In this document: positions 33,658-43,978 of the stretch, one piece after another
Layout: the number at the start of each line of letters is the position of its first letter
Numbering within the stretch: position 1 is the stretch's first letter
NCBI RefSeq assembly: GCF_009755225.1
Contig: NZ_WQKZ01000004.1
Location: 124,001-188,000 of the forward strand
Source: Hymenobacter ginkgonis
Lineage (GTDB): Bacteria; Bacteroidota; Bacteroidia; Cytophagales; Hymenobacteraceae
Length of the DNA stretch: 64,000 nt
Direction: 5' to 3'
Translations under genes and position numbers: made by a program
Notes under the pieces: generated by a model
Seen by the model: only the letters and a program-made list of their open reading frames with translations
What the model was told of the DNA's origin: nothing
Databases searched by the model: none

Positions 33658-36501
33658 TTAACTCACCTTTTCGGCCAGGAAGCGCGCCGTGTGGTTCGTA
33701 TCCTTGAGCTTCACCAGCTGTTCGGGCGTACCCTCAAAGAGCAGGTGTCCGCCGTTGATGCCGCCCTCGGGGCCCAGGTCGATAAGCCAGTCGGCGCACT
33801 TAATGATGTCCATATTGTGCTCGATGATGAGCACCGAATTGCCCTGCTCGACCAGCGCATTGAGCGCGCCGAGTAGCTTGGCAATGTCGTGAAAGTGCAG
33901 GCCAGTGCTAGGTTCATCGAAGATGAACAAGATTTTGTCCTGCTGCAACGTCGCCCCCTTGGTGAGGAAGCTGGCCAGCTTCACGCGCTGGGCTTCGCCG
34001 CCGCTCAGCGTGTTGGCCGACTGCCCCAGGCGGATGTAGCCCAGGCCCACATCGAGCAGCGGGCGCAGGCGTTCGGCTACTTTGGGTTGGCCTTTGAAGA
34101 ACTCCACGGCGTCCTCCACCGTCAGGTCGAGCACCTCGAAGATGTTCTTGTCTTGGAATTTGATTTCCAGAATGTCCTGCTTGAACTTGTGGCCGCCGCA
34201 GCTTTCGCAGGTCAGGTAAATGTCGGCCATGAACTGCATCTCGATTTTGACCTGGCCTTCGCCCTGGCACACCTCGCAGCGCCCACCCTCCACGTTGAAC
34301 GAGAAGTGCGACGGCTTCAAGCCGCGCGCCTTGGCCAATGGCTGCTCCGAAAACAGCGTGCGAATGGTGTCGTAGGCTTTTACGTAGGTAACCGGGTTCG
34401 AGCGCGACGACTTGCCAATGGGGTTTTGGTCCACGAACTCGACGTGCGTGACTTGCCCGTTCACTCCCAGCAAGCGGTCAAACTTGCCGGTGCTTTCGCC
34501 CGCGCCACCGCCAAGCTGCTTCATTAGGGCCGGGGCCAAAATGCGCCGAATAAGCGTCGATTTACCCGACCCCGATACGCCCGTCACGACCGTCATCACG
34601 CCGAGCGGAATCTTGACGCTCACGTTCTTGAGGTTGTTTTCGCGGGCGCCGGTCAGCTCCAGCGCGTTGCGCCAGGGGCGGCGCACGGTAGGCACCGCTA
34701 CCTCCATTTTACCGCTGAGGTACTGGCCCGTGTAGGTGGCAGTATCCGCTAGCAGCTCGGGGTAAGTGCCCTGAAACATGAGGTTGCCACCGCCGCTACC
34801 AGCCTCGGGGCCGATGTCGATAATCTGGTCGGCCGCCTCCATCATCTTCTCTTCGTGCTCCACCACCACCACAGTATTACCGAGTTGCTGCAACGAGCGC
34901 AGCACGCCAATTAGCTGCTCGGCATCTTTGGGGTGCAGGCCGATGCTGGGCTCGTCGAGCACATACATTGAGCCCACCAGCGCCGAGCCGAGCGACGTAG
35001 CCAGTGAAATGCGCTGGCTTTCGCCGCCGCTCAGGGTATTGCTCAAGCGGTTGAGGGTGAGGTAGCCCAGCCCTACCCTGTCTAGGTAGCCAAGGCGATT
35101 GGTGATTTCAGCCAGCAGGCGGTCGGCCACTGCCCGGTCGTGCTCGCTCAGGTTCAGGTTCTGGAAGAAGGCTAGCGCCTCGGAGATGGGCAGCAGTACC
35201 AAATCGGTGATGCTGCGGCCGTCGATTTTTACGTACTGGGCATCCTTGCGCAGGCGCGTGCCCCGGCAGTCGGGGCACACGGTGCGGCCCCGGTAGCGGC
35301 TTTGCAACACCCGGTACTGAATTTTGTGGGTCTGCTCGCCTACCCAACGGAAGTAAGCGTCGAGGCCCTCGAAGTACTTGTTGCCCGTCCAGAGTAGGCG
35401 CTGCTCGGCGGCACTCAGGTCGTTGTAGGGACGGTGAATAGGAAAGTCGAACCGGATGCCGTTTTTGAGCAGCGGCTTCAACCATTCGCCCTGTTTTTCG
35501 GTGCGCCAGGGCGCAATGGCGCCCTCATACACCGTCATGCTTTTGTCCGGAATCACCAGGTCTTCGTCGATGCCCAGCACCGAGCCGAAGCCCTCGCAGG
35601 TATGGCAAGCGCCGTAGGAGTTGTTGAAGGAGAAGAAGTTGACGCTTGGCTCCTCAAATATTTCGCCGTCCAGCTCAAATTTATCCGAGAAGGTGCGCGT
35701 CTCGTTGTCCAGCCTCACTAGGCAAGTGCCGTGGCCCTCGAAGAAGGCCGTTTGCACCGAGTCGGAGAGCCGAAATTGCAGGTCTTCATCACCGGGCTGC
35801 ACGCTGGCGCGGTCGATGAGGATGAACACGTCGCCCTCTACTTCGGGCTTGCCCTCGCCAATCAGGTCTTCGATAAACGCATTCTCGCCGCCCTCCAGCA
35901 CCACACGGCCGTAGCCTTTTTGCAGTAGTAAGTCCAGTTCCTTGCTCATGGGCCGGTCGGGCTCGGTGCGCAGCAGCGGGGCCAGAATGGTTACGCGGCT
36001 ATCGGGGGGTAGGGAAAAAAGAAAATCGACGACATCAGCTACCGTATCCTTGCGTACCTGGTTGCCGCTAATGGGCGAAAACGTGCGGCCCACCCGCGCA
36101 AATAGCAACTTGAGGTAGTCGTAAATTTCGGTGCTGGTGCCCACCGTCGAGCGGTTATTCTTGATGCTGACCTTCTGCTCGATGGCAATGGCCGGCGAAA
36201 TTCCGCGGATGTAGTCCACGTCGGGCTTGTCCATGCGGCCCAAGAACTGGCGGGCGTAGCTGCTCAGGCTTTCCACGTACATGCGCTGGCCTTCAGCGTA
36301 TAGCGTATCGAAGGCTAGGCTCGACTTGCCCGAGCCTGAAAGGCCCGTGACCACGATAAACTTGTTGCGGGGTAGCGCCACGCTCAGGTTTTTGAGGTTG
36401 TGGACGCGGGCGTTTTTGATAACAATAAACTGGCGCGGGTCGAGGAGGTCGATTTCGTCGTGGGCCGGAGCGGCCACTTGCAGAGCGGAATTGTCAGACA
36501 T
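33658..36501 (-). CDS. uvrA: Excinuclease ABC subunit A
   Basis: 947 residues, the usual size. The first Walker A is GLSGSGKSS (K59), the first signature [20 protein letters not shown], and the second Walker [11 protein letters not shown] with signature [15 protein letters not shown]. Zinc-finger cysteines are in [27 protein letters not shown] and CESCGGHKF. UvrA with UvrB scans DNA for bulky lesions in nucleotide excision repair. It lies downstream of two membrane-protein genes on the same strand, 78 bases after the nearer one. Confidence 0.97.
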   Translation of the reverse strand: MSDNSALQVAAPAHDEIDLLDPRQFIVIKNARVHNLKNLSVALPRNKFIVVTGLSGSGKSSLAFDTLYAEGQRMYVESLSSYARQFLGRMDKPDVDYIRGISPAIAIEQKVSIKNNRSTVGTSTEIYDYLKLLFARVGRTFSPISGNQVRKDTVADVVDFLFSLPPDSRVTILAPLLRTEPDRPMSKELDLLLQKGYGRVVLEGGENAFIEDLIGEGKPEVEGDVFILIDRASVQPGDEDLQFRLSDSVQTAFFEGHGTCLVRLDNETRTFSDKFELDGEIFEEPSVNFFSFNNSYGACHTCEGFGSVLGIDEDLVIPDKSMTVYEGAIAPWRTEKQGEWLKPLLKNGIRFDFPIHRPYNDLSAAEQRLLWTGNKYFEGLDAYFRWVGEQTHKIQYRVLQSRYRGRTVCPDCRGTRLRKDAQYVKIDGRSITDLVLLPISEALAFFQNLNLSEHDRAVADRLLAEITNRLGYLDRVGLGYLTLNRLSNTLSGGESQRISLATSLGSALVGSMYVLDEPSIGLHPKDAEQLIGVLRSLQQLGNTVVVVEHEEKMMEAADQIIDIGPEAGSGGGNLMFQGTYPELLADTATYTGQYLSGKMEVAVPTVRRPWRNALELTGARENNLKNVSVKIPLGVMTVVTGVSGSGKSTLIRRILAPALMKQLGGGAGESTGKFDRLLGVNGQVTHVEFVDQNPIGKSSRSNPVTYVKAYDTIRTLFSEQPLAKARGLKPSHFSFNVEGGRCEVCQGEGQVKIEMQFMADIYLTCESCGGHKFKQDILEIKFQDKNIFEVLDLTVEDAVEFFKGQPKVAERLRPLLDVGLGYIRLGQSANTLSGGEAQRVKLASFLTKGATLQQDKILFIFDEPSTGLHFHDIAKLLGALNALVEQGNSVLIIEHNMDIIKCADWLIDLGPEGGINGGHLLFEGTPEQLVKLKDTNHTARFLAEKVS

Positions 36502-36579
36502 GAATCAGGTAACGCCTAGCGGGGGGCGGAAGGTTTCGGCGCACCGACAAAGGTCGGGCAGAATGCGCCGGCGCCGGCG

Positions 36580-37755
36580 TTAAAACTGTCCTTCGGCCCC
36601 GCCACCGCCCGAGTGGCCACCGCCAAATTCGAAACCAGCTTCGGGGGCGGCCGGGGCGTGGGCAGTTTGGGCAATTACCAGCGACTCCAGATTGAACTGC
36701 GGGGTAGCGGCCTCATCGGCCGCGGCAGTGAGGCCATGCCGGGGCGTATGCAGGTAGCGCAACGCCGCCAGCGCGCCCGCCAGCAACACCAGCCCCCCGA
36801 GGGCAGCAGCTACTTCGGGCGGCAGCAAGGTGCGGTAGTAGCGCAGCGTGTAGATAGAAAACGCCAGCGTAAGCAGCCCCATAGTGAGCAGCAGCCGGTT
36901 GTGGCGGCGCAGGCCAAGCACGATGTACGCCACCGGAATACCAGCCGTGCAGGCATAAAACAGCGGCGCCAAAGGTATTTGCCGCGATGGGCTCCCCCCC
37001 CCTAGCAGCTCGGCATTGCCCTCGCGCACTACCAAATAATTACCGGCCAAGTAGAGCACGGCCAAGCCTAGCACCCGCAGCACCAGCTCGGCGCTGTGGT
37101 AATAAAAGTAATCGGTGCGGGCCGGTAGCCGCCGCAACGCCAGCAGCAGCGCGCCGCCCGCTGCCAGTACGCCAAACGGCAGCAGCAATCTGCCTAAATT
37201 GCTCTGCAACAGCACATTTACTAACAACTCTAGGACAACTACAAAGCAACTGGCGGCCACCAGCGGGTCGGCGTAGCGTACTAGGGCGGCGAGCAAGGCC
37301 ACCAGCATCGGCAGCAGCCAGCGCCAGAGCGTGGGGCTGGCCAGCGAGCCGGAAGTAGCATTTCTGTTCACGTAGTAAACCAGAAACCCCCAGGCCAGCA
37401 ATGCTACGTAGAGCAGCGCATTATCGGCCCCCGAGCGGTAATGCGCCGAGTTTTTGATAATCATCTCTAGCGCGGCTACCGCGGCCAGCAGCACCAGCAG
37501 GCCGTAGGCTAATGGGTTCAGTTTACCGTCCGTTAGTAAAAGCATAAAGCCCAGCGCACTGGCAGCGGCTAGCAGCGTGACGCTAACCAGCAGCGCCCGT
37601 ATCCAATTGTTGGGGCGGTAGTACGTGGCGGGGTGCGCCGCCTCGATAGCGGCTTGTTGGGCGGGCGTGAGCAGCCCGCGCCGTTGCCAGCGGCGGGCGG
37701 CGGCGCGCAAGGCATCGCCTTGGGCCCACGCGAGGGGGTAGGCTTTGCTGCTCAT
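36580..37755 (-). CDS. Multi-spanning membrane protein (DUF2157-like)
   Basis: 391 residues. A cytoplasmic N-terminal helix region ([20 protein letters not shown]) resembling the DUF2157 start is followed by about ten hydrophobic segments and a C-terminal Gly-rich tail ([17 protein letters not shown]). The ATG overlaps the TGA of the upstream gene by 4 bases (ATGA at 37752-37755), so the two membrane proteins are translationally coupled. Function unknown. Confidence 0.8.
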   Translation of the reverse strand: MSSKAYPLAWAQGDALRAAARRWQRRGLLTPAQQAAIEAAHPATYYRPNNWIRALLVSVTLLAAASALGFMLLLTDGKLNPLAYGLLVLLAAVAALEMIIKNSAHYRSGADNALLYVALLAWGFLVYYVNRNATSGSLASPTLWRWLLPMLVALLAALVRYADPLVAASCFVVVLELLVNVLLQSNLGRLLLPFGVLAAGGALLLALRRLPARTDYFYYHSAELVLRVLGLAVLYLAGNYLVVREGNAELLGGGSPSRQIPLAPLFYACTAGIPVAYIVLGLRRHNRLLLTMGLLTLAFSIYTLRYYRTLLPPEVAAALGGLVLLAGALAALRYLHTPRHGLTAAADEAATPQFNLESLVIAQTAHAPAAPEAGFEFGGGHSGGGGAEGQF

Positions 37756-38762
37756 GTTAGGCGAAGAACCTTTTTGATGTTAATCAGCAGCCAGGCCAAC
37801 CCTATCAAACTCAAGGGGAAATAAAGTACTGCCAGCTCAAAGAAGGCGCTCGAAACGCCCACTAACTCTCCTAAAATCACGAGGGCGCTGGTGAAGGCCA
37901 CGTAGCCATACCCCACAGCCAGCAGCAGAAACACATACGACTGCGTGCGGCGGGCATACCACACCAGCACCGTGCAAACGCCCAGCACCAGCAGCGCCAC
38001 CAGCAAAGCGCGCCCTAGCGCAGACGGCTCCGTGCCACTACCCCCATCGAAGAGCCGCACCATAGCCGCCAGCAGCGCCACGTTGCTACCCAGCAACATA
38101 TAAGTGTACCCGAAATGGGGCTTCCGGCGCAGCCGCTCCGATACTAGGCCCGCCGCCAGCAGCACTAGCCCCAGCCCCAGCCCTGCCCCACTCAGCTCGC
38201 GGGTTGGGAAGCCGGTGGTAAAGAGCGCCAAAGGTGCCACGCTTACCCCCACCCACGCGGCCAGCGCCGTAATGGCCATCGAGAGCACGCCGCGGTGGTC
38301 GAAGCGATAGGCCAGGTAAAAAAACAGCCCGGCGGGCAGCACCGTTACCAGTCCGTAGCGATTGCCAAACACGCCGTATTGCACTTGCAGGTAGCCTTCC
38401 AGCACCAGAAATAACAGGCAGCTGAGCAACAGCAAATAGTCGGCGGCGATGGACGTGCGCGGCGCCTCGCCCCAGGTGAATGCCGGCCGGTGGCGGGCCG
38501 CGTAGGCAAAGGACACCCCCATCGCCACCGTAATGGCCCCTATGATTACGCTGTGCCCAATGCTATCGATGTGCTGGTACACGAGCACCCCTACCCCACC
38601 CACCAGCAGCGTAATACCGAGGTAGAGCAGCGCCCGCAATTCGTAGTGCAGCGAGAAGGGGCGGGTGCGTTCGTCCTCGCCGATGGCCGCCGCTTGGGCG
38701 GGTGGCAGCAGGCCCTGGGCTACGAGCTCGGCCAGCAAGCGGGGGGTAGGAGAATCCGTCAT
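37752..38762 (-). CDS. DUF2157 domain membrane protein
   Basis: 336 residues from ATG 38762 (MTDSPTPRLLAELVAQGLLP). The DUF2157 pattern (ALLYLGITLLVGGVGVLVYQ) begins an array of about ten membrane helices (AITVAMGVSFAYAARHRPAF, YLLLLSCLLFLVLEGYLQVQ, ILGELVGVSSAFFELAVLYF). An in-frame ATG at 38807 would add 15 residues. First gene of a probable pair with the next protein; uvrA follows on the same strand. Function unknown. Confidence 0.85.
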   Translation of the reverse strand: MTDSPTPRLLAELVAQGLLPPAQAAAIGEDERTRPFSLHYELRALLYLGITLLVGGVGVLVYQHIDSIGHSVIIGAITVAMGVSFAYAARHRPAFTWGEAPRTSIAADYLLLLSCLLFLVLEGYLQVQYGVFGNRYGLVTVLPAGLFFYLAYRFDHRGVLSMAITALAAWVGVSVAPLALFTTGFPTRELSGAGLGLGLVLLAAGLVSERLRRKPHFGYTYMLLGSNVALLAAMVRLFDGGSGTEPSALGRALLVALLVLGVCTVLVWYARRTQSYVFLLLAVGYGYVAFTSALVILGELVGVSSAFFELAVLYFPLSLIGLAWLLINIKKVLRLT

Positions 38763-38885
38763 GGGTGGGGGCAATCCGGGTGAAAATCCTTGTAAACATA
38801 AGCTCACCGCTACCAGCCACTAAGCTCCAACGGGCCAACTGCCAGCAGTTGCTCTTCGTATGGCTACTCACCTACCTGTTTCTCT

Positions 38886-39530
38886 ATGGCCGAACTACGT
38901 ATTCAACCTAAAAAAGCGGCTCCCAGCCCGTGGCTGCTGGTGGGCCTGGCCGTGCTGCTGCTGGCAGCAGTAGCCTACTTCTACCTCCGGCCCGACCCAG
39001 CCGACGAGGCACGTGCTACCAGCACCAGTGCCCCGGCGCCCGCCCCGGCCGATAGTCTGGCGCCCGGCAGCCCCGCCGCCGAGGCGCGCGCTACCCCCCC
39101 GCCCGCCACCGACTCGGTGGGCACCCAAGCTGCGCCTACGTCGCCGGCCGGGGCGGGCAACGCCGCTGCTACCATGCTCTTGCAGCTTAGCCCTACGCTC
39201 ACGCAGCTGGCCGACCGCGCCGACCTGCGCGACGACGCGGCTATTCGGGAGCAGCGCGACAATTTTACGAGTGCTACCGCGCGCCTCGCTGAGGGCGACC
39301 CACACGCCAGCCTGCGCCCTGGTTTGGTAGCCGCCGCTAGCCTGCTGCTGGCGGTGCAGCAAAAGGCCTACCCCAACCTCGAAAGCGAAGCCAACAGCCT
39401 GGTTCAAAAGGCTGGCCTGCTTTCGGGCCGCAATGCCACGGCCGCTGAGCAAGCGCAAAACCGCGCCTACCTCGACCAGCTGGCTACGCTGCTCAACACG
39501 ATGAGCTACCCAGCCGCCGATGTACTGTAA
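38886..39530 (+). CDS. Membrane-anchored periplasmic hypothetical protein
   Basis: 214 residues: a short cytoplasmic start, one membrane helix (WLLVGLAVLLLAAVAYFYLR), an Ala-Pro-Ser-Thr-rich linker (about 45-90), and a helical C-terminal domain (LLQLSPTLTQLADRADLRDD, LRPGLVAAASLLLAVQQKAY). It precedes a PRC-barrel gene by 11 bases. Function unknown. Confidence 0.75.
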   Translation: MAELRIQPKKAAPSPWLLVGLAVLLLAAVAYFYLRPDPADEARATSTSAPAPAPADSLAPGSPAAEARATPPPATDSVGTQAAPTSPAGAGNAAATMLLQLSPTLTQLADRADLRDDAAIREQRDNFTSATARLAEGDPHASLRPGLVAAASLLLAVQQKAYPNLESEANSLVQKAGLLSGRNATAAEQAQNRAYLDQLATLLNTMSYPAADVL

Positions 39531-39541
39531 ATCTGTGCTTT

Positions 39542-39943
39542 ATGAATAGCCCCATTTTGCGCCGCCTGCGCGACCTTCCTACCTTCGAGATGGCCACCGG
39601 CGACCCCGACCCCCGCGGCTGGGCCGTGCGCGGCAGCGACGGCCAGGCCTTTGGCGTGGTGCACGAGCTGCTGGTGGACCCCGCTGCCCAGCGCGTGCTT
39701 TACCTCGATGTGCAACTCGACCCCAACCTGCCTAACGTGCCGCCCCCCGCGCCCCACACCGAAACGCGCATCTTGCTGCCCGTAGCAGCCGTGAACCTCG
39801 ATACAGAAGGCAGCAACGTGTTTGTAACGGCCCTGCGCCGCGACACTATCAGCAATTACCCGCCTTTCCTGGATTTTATGCTACCCCCCGGTTTTGAGGA
39901 AGCTATGCAGCAGGCCTTAAGCCCTTCAACAGTACAGCCATAA
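39542..39943 (+). CDS. PRC-barrel domain protein
   Basis: 133 residues. GWAVRGSDGQAFGVVHELLV followed by RVLYLDVQLD is the PRC-barrel pattern, and ETRILLPVAAVNLDTEGSNV completes the barrel. PRC-barrel proteins often act in stress or photosynthetic contexts, but no substrate can be assigned. It follows the membrane-anchored gene above, so the two are probably cotranscribed. Confidence 0.8.
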   Translation: MNSPILRRLRDLPTFEMATGDPDPRGWAVRGSDGQAFGVVHELLVDPAAQRVLYLDVQLDPNLPNVPPPAPHTETRILLPVAAVNLDTEGSNVFVTALRRDTISNYPPFLDFMLPPGFEEAMQQALSPSTVQP

Positions 39944-39957
39944 GGTAGGCCTTCATA

Positions 39958-40025
39958 CACCAAAACGCCTCACTGGCCCGCCGTTAGGTTGTACCCAACG
40001 AGCGTGCCAGCGAGGCGTTTTGGTG
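39958..40025. terminator. Long bidirectional terminator between PRC-barrel and hemH genes
   Basis: CACCAAAACGCCTC (39958-39971) is complementary to GAGGCGTTTTGGTG (40012-40025), with a further CACTGG and GTGCCAG region inside. It serves the two convergent genes. Confidence 0.85.
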
Positions 40026-40071
40026 CGCAGCCCGAAGTTGTTCGGGCCTCAGAAACCTAACCTTGTTATTG

Positions 40072-41109
40072 CTAGCTTTTGCGCAGCATGTCGGCTACGG
40101 CCGTTACCCACTGCGGCTCCGAGTTTAGCGAGGGCACTAGCTGCCAATGCTCGCCACCGTTCTCCTCGAAAAGCTCCCGAAACTCCATCCCTACTTCGAT
40201 GGTCGTTTCGAGGCAATCGGCTACGAAGGCTGGCGAAAAGGCCAGCACTTTTTTGATGCCCTTAGCGGGAAAGTCTTTGATAACCTCATCGGTATAAGGT
40301 TGCAGCCAAGGGTCGCGTAGGCGGCTTTGCAGGCGGCTCTGAAACGTGACGGTGTATTGGTCGTCGCGGAGGCCCAGGCCCTCGGCCAGCAGGCGCGACG
40401 TAGCAAAACACTGCGCCCGGTAGCAATAGCGGTTGTTTTTATTGTAGGTATTGCAGCATTTGCCAAGCTGGCAATAGCCTTTGAAACTACCCTTAAGCAC
40501 GTGCCGCTCCGGAATGCCGTGGTAGCTAAACACCACGTGGTCGTAGTCGTGCTTGGCCATTTCGGCCTGGCCCCGCGCCACGAAGCTGCTGATAAAGCCC
40601 GGCTCATCCGCAAACGAGCTGATGAAGTTGATGCTTGGCACTACCCACCACTTACTCACTATGTCCATCACTTTTTCCTGCACCGAGCCCGTGCTAGCCG
40701 CCGCATACTGCGGAAACAGCGGCAGCACTACAATGCGGTCCACGGCCGCGTCGCGCAGCTCTTCGAGCGCTTGCTCGATGCTGGGCTTTTGATAGCGCAT
40801 GCCAAAGGCCACTACGTAGCCGTCGCCCAGCTCTTGCTGCACCAGCTGCTTGAGGTCGAGGCCGTGGAAAAGCAGCGGCGAGCCGCGTTCAGCGTCCCAG
40901 AGCTGCTGGTAGATTTTGGCCGACTTCGGCGCGCGCAGCGGCACCACCAGCCCCTGAAAGAGGGGGTAGCGCACGGCGGCCGGCATGTCAATCACGCGGG
41001 CATCGGTGAGAAACTCGTTGAGGTAGCGGCGCACGTCGCCGGTCTGCGGCGAGTCGGGCGTTCCTAGGTTAACCAGCAATATGCCAATGCGGCGAGGGGG
41101 GGTAGGCAT
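40072..41109 (-). CDS. hemH: Ferrochelatase
   Basis: 345 residues; inserts iron into protoporphyrin IX (or coproporphyrin, depending on the pathway). GILLVNLGTPDSPQTGDVRRYLNEFL, FGMRYQKPSIEQALEEL and the catalytic His in VVFSYHGIPERH are clear, as is the conserved Glu region (DCLETTIEVG). A cysteine set, C-x4-CC-x9-C-x4-C (YCQLGKCCN then YCYRAQCF), is present in the middle, at a place where some ferrochelatases bind a [2Fe-2S] cluster. It is monocistronic, with its own terminator. Confidence 0.94.
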   Translation of the reverse strand: MPTPPRRIGILLVNLGTPDSPQTGDVRRYLNEFLTDARVIDMPAAVRYPLFQGLVVPLRAPKSAKIYQQLWDAERGSPLLFHGLDLKQLVQQELGDGYVVAFGMRYQKPSIEQALEELRDAAVDRIVVLPLFPQYAAASTGSVQEKVMDIVSKWWVVPSINFISSFADEPGFISSFVARGQAEMAKHDYDHVVFSYHGIPERHVLKGSFKGYCQLGKCCNTYNKNNRYCYRAQCFATSRLLAEGLGLRDDQYTVTFQSRLQSRLRDPWLQPYTDEVIKDFPAKGIKKVLAFSPAFVADCLETTIEVGMEFRELFEENGGEHWQLVPSLNSEPQWVTAVADMLRKS

Positions 41110-41289
41110 TATTTATACGGATTGAGGGTTAGGGGATAGTGGGTTCGTTTTTTAAGAAACCATGCTGCGGCCCTAGCCATCTGTTTTTGTTGACTGCACC
41201 TTAAACCAACAAGGCGACTTTTAGGCTTCAATTCTGGTGCAAAAAAAGCTACTAGCTAACGGCCAGCAGCTAACAGCTACAATAAGCCG

Positions 41290-41297
41290 TACCTTTG
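41290..41297 (+). promoter_or_regulatory. Bacteroidota -7 element of the era gene
   Basis: TACCTTTG (41290-41297) matches TAnnTTTG. The GTG start of era follows at 41324, giving a leader of about 20 bases. No good -33 TTTG is visible. Confidence 0.6.
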
Positions 41298-41323
41298 CGG
41301 CCTCATTTTCAAAACTATCCCGC

Positions 41324-42220
41324 GTGAATCCCGAACCTAAGCCTCATCGTGCCGGCTTCGTCAGCATCATCGGCAAGCCTAATGTGGGCAAGTCGACACT
41401 GATGAACGCGCTGGTAGGCGAGCGCCTGAGCATTGTCACGAGCAAAGCCCAGACTACGCGCCACCGCATCCTGGGCATTCTCAACGGCGAAGACTTTCAG
41501 CTCGTTTACTCCGATACCCCAGGTATCATCCAGCCCAAGTACGAGCTGCACAACGCCATGATGGCCTTTGTGTATTCGTCGCTGGAAGATGCCGATGTGA
41601 TATTATTCGTCACCGACATCTACGAAAAGCACGACGAAGAGCCCGTAGTCGAGCGCTTGCGCAAAACCGAAGGTACGCCCATCTACGTGCTGGTCAATAA
41701 AATAGACCAGGCCGACCAGGCTGACGTCGAGGCGAAGCTCCTCTATTGGAAAGAGCAACTGCCCAACGCCACCGAGGTGCTTCCCATCTCGGCGCTCAAT
41801 GCGTTTGGCACCGAGCGCGTGTTGCAACTGGCCCTCGAAAGCCTGCCCATTCACCCGCCCTACTACCCCAAAGACGAGCTTACCGACAAGCCCGAGCGCT
41901 TTTTCGCCGCTGAAATGGTGCGCGAAAAAATATTTAAACTCTATAAAAAGGAAGTGCCCTACAGCTCCGAAGTGGAGATTGAAGAGTTTAAGGAAGACGA
42001 CGATATCATCCGCATTCGCGGCATTATTTACGTCGAGCGCAACAGCCAGAAGGGCATCATCATTGGCGCCAAAGGCGAGGCGCTGAAGAAAGTAGGCACT
42101 TGGGCTCGCGAGGAGATGGAAAAGTTTTTCCAGAAAAAAGTGTTCCTAGAGCTTTTTGTGAAAGTGAACGAAAACTGGCGCACTGACAGCAAGGCGCTCA
42201 CCCGTTTCGGCTACCAGTAG
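41324..42220 (+). CDS. era: GTPase Era
   Basis: 298 residues. G1 is GKPNVGKST (17-25), G3 SDTPGI, G4 NKID and a C-terminal KH domain (IIGAKGEALKKVGTWAREEM). Era assists 16S rRNA maturation and 30S assembly. The frame is open further upstream to 41237, but the -7 promoter element at 41290 makes GTG 41324 (VNPEPKPHRAGFVS) the sensible start. der follows in the same direction about 135 bases later. Confidence 0.95.
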   Translation: MNPEPKPHRAGFVSIIGKPNVGKSTLMNALVGERLSIVTSKAQTTRHRILGILNGEDFQLVYSDTPGIIQPKYELHNAMMAFVYSSLEDADVILFVTDIYEKHDEEPVVERLRKTEGTPIYVLVNKIDQADQADVEAKLLYWKEQLPNATEVLPISALNAFGTERVLQLALESLPIHPPYYPKDELTDKPERFFAAEMVREKIFKLYKKEVPYSSEVEIEEFKEDDDIIRIRGIIYVERNSQKGIIIGAKGEALKKVGTWAREEMEKFFQKKVFLELFVKVNENWRTDSKALTRFGYQ

Positions 42221-42229
42221 TCTTTCAGA

Positions 42230-42260
42230 AAACGTCCTGCTTTGGCGAACTCAGCAGGGC
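42230..42260. repeat. Degenerate remnant of the interspersed palindrome
   Basis: AACGTCCTGCTTTGGCGAAC followed by TCAGCAGG keeps the CCTGCT and AGCAGG ends of the family, with a short core and no AAGCAT segment. It looks like a truncated copy between era and der. Confidence 0.55.
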
Positions 42261-42355
42261 AATGAGTACTTGAGTTAACCAATACGACCCTTTATAACCC
42301 TAATTACTCCGGGTACTGCTGCGCCAAGGTCGGGCCAGCGGCTGGAGCCAACTAC

Positions 42356-43675
42356 ATGAATACCATTGCAATAGTGGGCCGCCCCAACGTGGGCAAGTCC
42401 ACCCTGTTCAACCGCTTGGTGGGCCGCCGCCAAGCTATCATGGACAACCAAAGCGGGGTAACCCGCGACCGCCACTATGGCTACGGCGACTGGATTGGCC
42501 ACAATTTCACGGTCATCGACACGGGCGGCTACGTCCACAATTCGGAGGATATTTTCGAGAGTGAAATCAACCGCCAGGTGAAATTGGCGATTGATGAGGC
42601 CGACGTTATCCTCTTCATGGTCGATGCCGACGCTGGCTTACACGGCCTCGACGAAGAATTTGCCGAAGTACTGCGCCGCTACATTGGCAAAAAGCCTATT
42701 TATCTAGTTGCTAATAAGGCCGATACCAACTTGCGCGCGCAGGGCTCGGGTGAGTTTTATGCCCTCGGCCTCGGCGACACCGAGGTGTTTGCCATCTCTT
42801 CGCAGAATGGCTCGGGCACTGGCGAGTTGCTGGATGCCGTGGTTAGCCACTTCGATGAAGTGGGCGAAGAAGAGCCCAACGCAGGCCTACCCCGCATTGC
42901 CATCCTGGGGCGGCCCAACGTTGGTAAGTCGTCGTTTGTCAATCTGTTGCTGGGCGAAGAACGCAGCATTGTCACCGATGTAGCGGGTACTACCCGCGAT
43001 TCTATCGAAGCTAAATACAGTGCCTTTGGCCACGAGTTTATGCTCGTTGATACCGCCGGCCTGCGTCGCAAAGCCCGCGTGAACGAGGATGTGGAGTTCT
43101 ACTCCAACATGCGCACCCTGCGCGCCATGGAAGCCTCCGACGTGTGCGTGATTCTGCTCGATGCTAGCCGCAGTATCGAAGCCCAGGATGTAAGCATTAT
43201 TGGTTTGGCCGACCGCAACCGCAAAGGCATCGTTATCTTGGTGAATAAGTGGGACTTAATTGAGGGCAAGGAGACAAACACAGCCCGCGATTTTGAGGCA
43301 AAGATTATGGAGAAAATCGCGCCTATCGCCTACCCCCCCGTTTTGTTCATATCGGTGCTCAATAAGCAACGTGTGCACAAAGCCCTCGAAGTCATCATGG
43401 AAGTGTATGCCAATAAGCGGAAGAAAATTCCGACTTCGCAGCTCAACGACGTGATGCTGAAAGAAATCGAAAAATACCCGCCGCCCATTCAGAAGGGCAA
43501 GATGGTGCGCATCAAATATGCTACGCAGCTGCCGACGCACAACCCAGTGTTTGCGTTCTTCTGCAACCTGCCACAGTACATCCCCGAGTCATACGCCCGC
43601 TACCTCGAAAACCGGATGCGCGAGCACTTCGATTTCAAGGGCGTACCTATCGGTTTAGCTTTCCGGAAAAAATAA
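42356..43675 (+). CDS. der: GTPase Der (EngA)
   Basis: 439 residues with two tandem G domains: GRPNVGKST (7-15) and GRPNVGKSS (about 185-193), each with DTGG or DTAGL switch motifs and NKAD or NKWD specificity motifs, followed by a C-terminal KH-like domain (LPQYIPESYARYLENRMREH). Der is essential for 50S ribosome assembly. Full length and intact. Confidence 0.97.
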   Translation: MNTIAIVGRPNVGKSTLFNRLVGRRQAIMDNQSGVTRDRHYGYGDWIGHNFTVIDTGGYVHNSEDIFESEINRQVKLAIDEADVILFMVDADAGLHGLDEEFAEVLRRYIGKKPIYLVANKADTNLRAQGSGEFYALGLGDTEVFAISSQNGSGTGELLDAVVSHFDEVGEEEPNAGLPRIAILGRPNVGKSSFVNLLLGEERSIVTDVAGTTRDSIEAKYSAFGHEFMLVDTAGLRRKARVNEDVEFYSNMRTLRAMEASDVCVILLDASRSIEAQDVSIIGLADRNRKGIVILVNKWDLIEGKETNTARDFEAKIMEKIAPIAYPPVLFISVLNKQRVHKALEVIMEVYANKRKKIPTSQLNDVMLKEIEKYPPPIQKGKMVRIKYATQLPTHNPVFAFFCNLPQYIPESYARYLENRMREHFDFKGVPIGLAFRKK

Positions 43676-43756
43676 ATTTTTGTGGGTTACCGGGTTACCT
43701 CGTTTCCTGTGGAGTATTAAGATTCGGAAACTATCAAAACCCTTTCCTCCTTCACC

Positions 43757-43978
43757 ATGAAAAAAGTACTCTTCCTCGCCGTTGCCGCAATGTCCCTTTC
43801 GCTCGCTTCGTGCGACAGCAAAACCGAAGACAAAGCTGAAGCTACCGGCAACGCCGTGAAAGCTGAAGGCGAAGCCAAAGCTGACTCACTCGAGAACAAG
43901 GCTGATGCCGTTCGTGACTCGGCTGACAAAAAAGGCGAAGCTATCGGCGATGCTGCTGATGCCAAAGACCCTAAGTAA
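43757..43978 (+). CDS. Small Lys/Glu/Ala-rich lipoprotein
   Basis: 73 residues. The signal MKKVLFLAVAAMSLSLASC gives a lipobox with Cys19. The mature part is polar and repetitive (AEGEAKADSLENKADAVRDS), likely one amphipathic helix with A/K/E/D repeats, similar to small stress-type lipoproteins of the phylum. It has its own terminator. No function known. Confidence 0.75.
   Translation: MKKVLFLAVAAMSLSLASCDSKTEDKAEATGNAVKAEGEAKADSLENKADAVRDSADKKGEAIGDAADAKDPK

Noticed and set aside
40327-41067. Open frame of about 246 codons antisense to hemH
   Set aside because: Opposite to a clear ferrochelatase; no motif or start signal.
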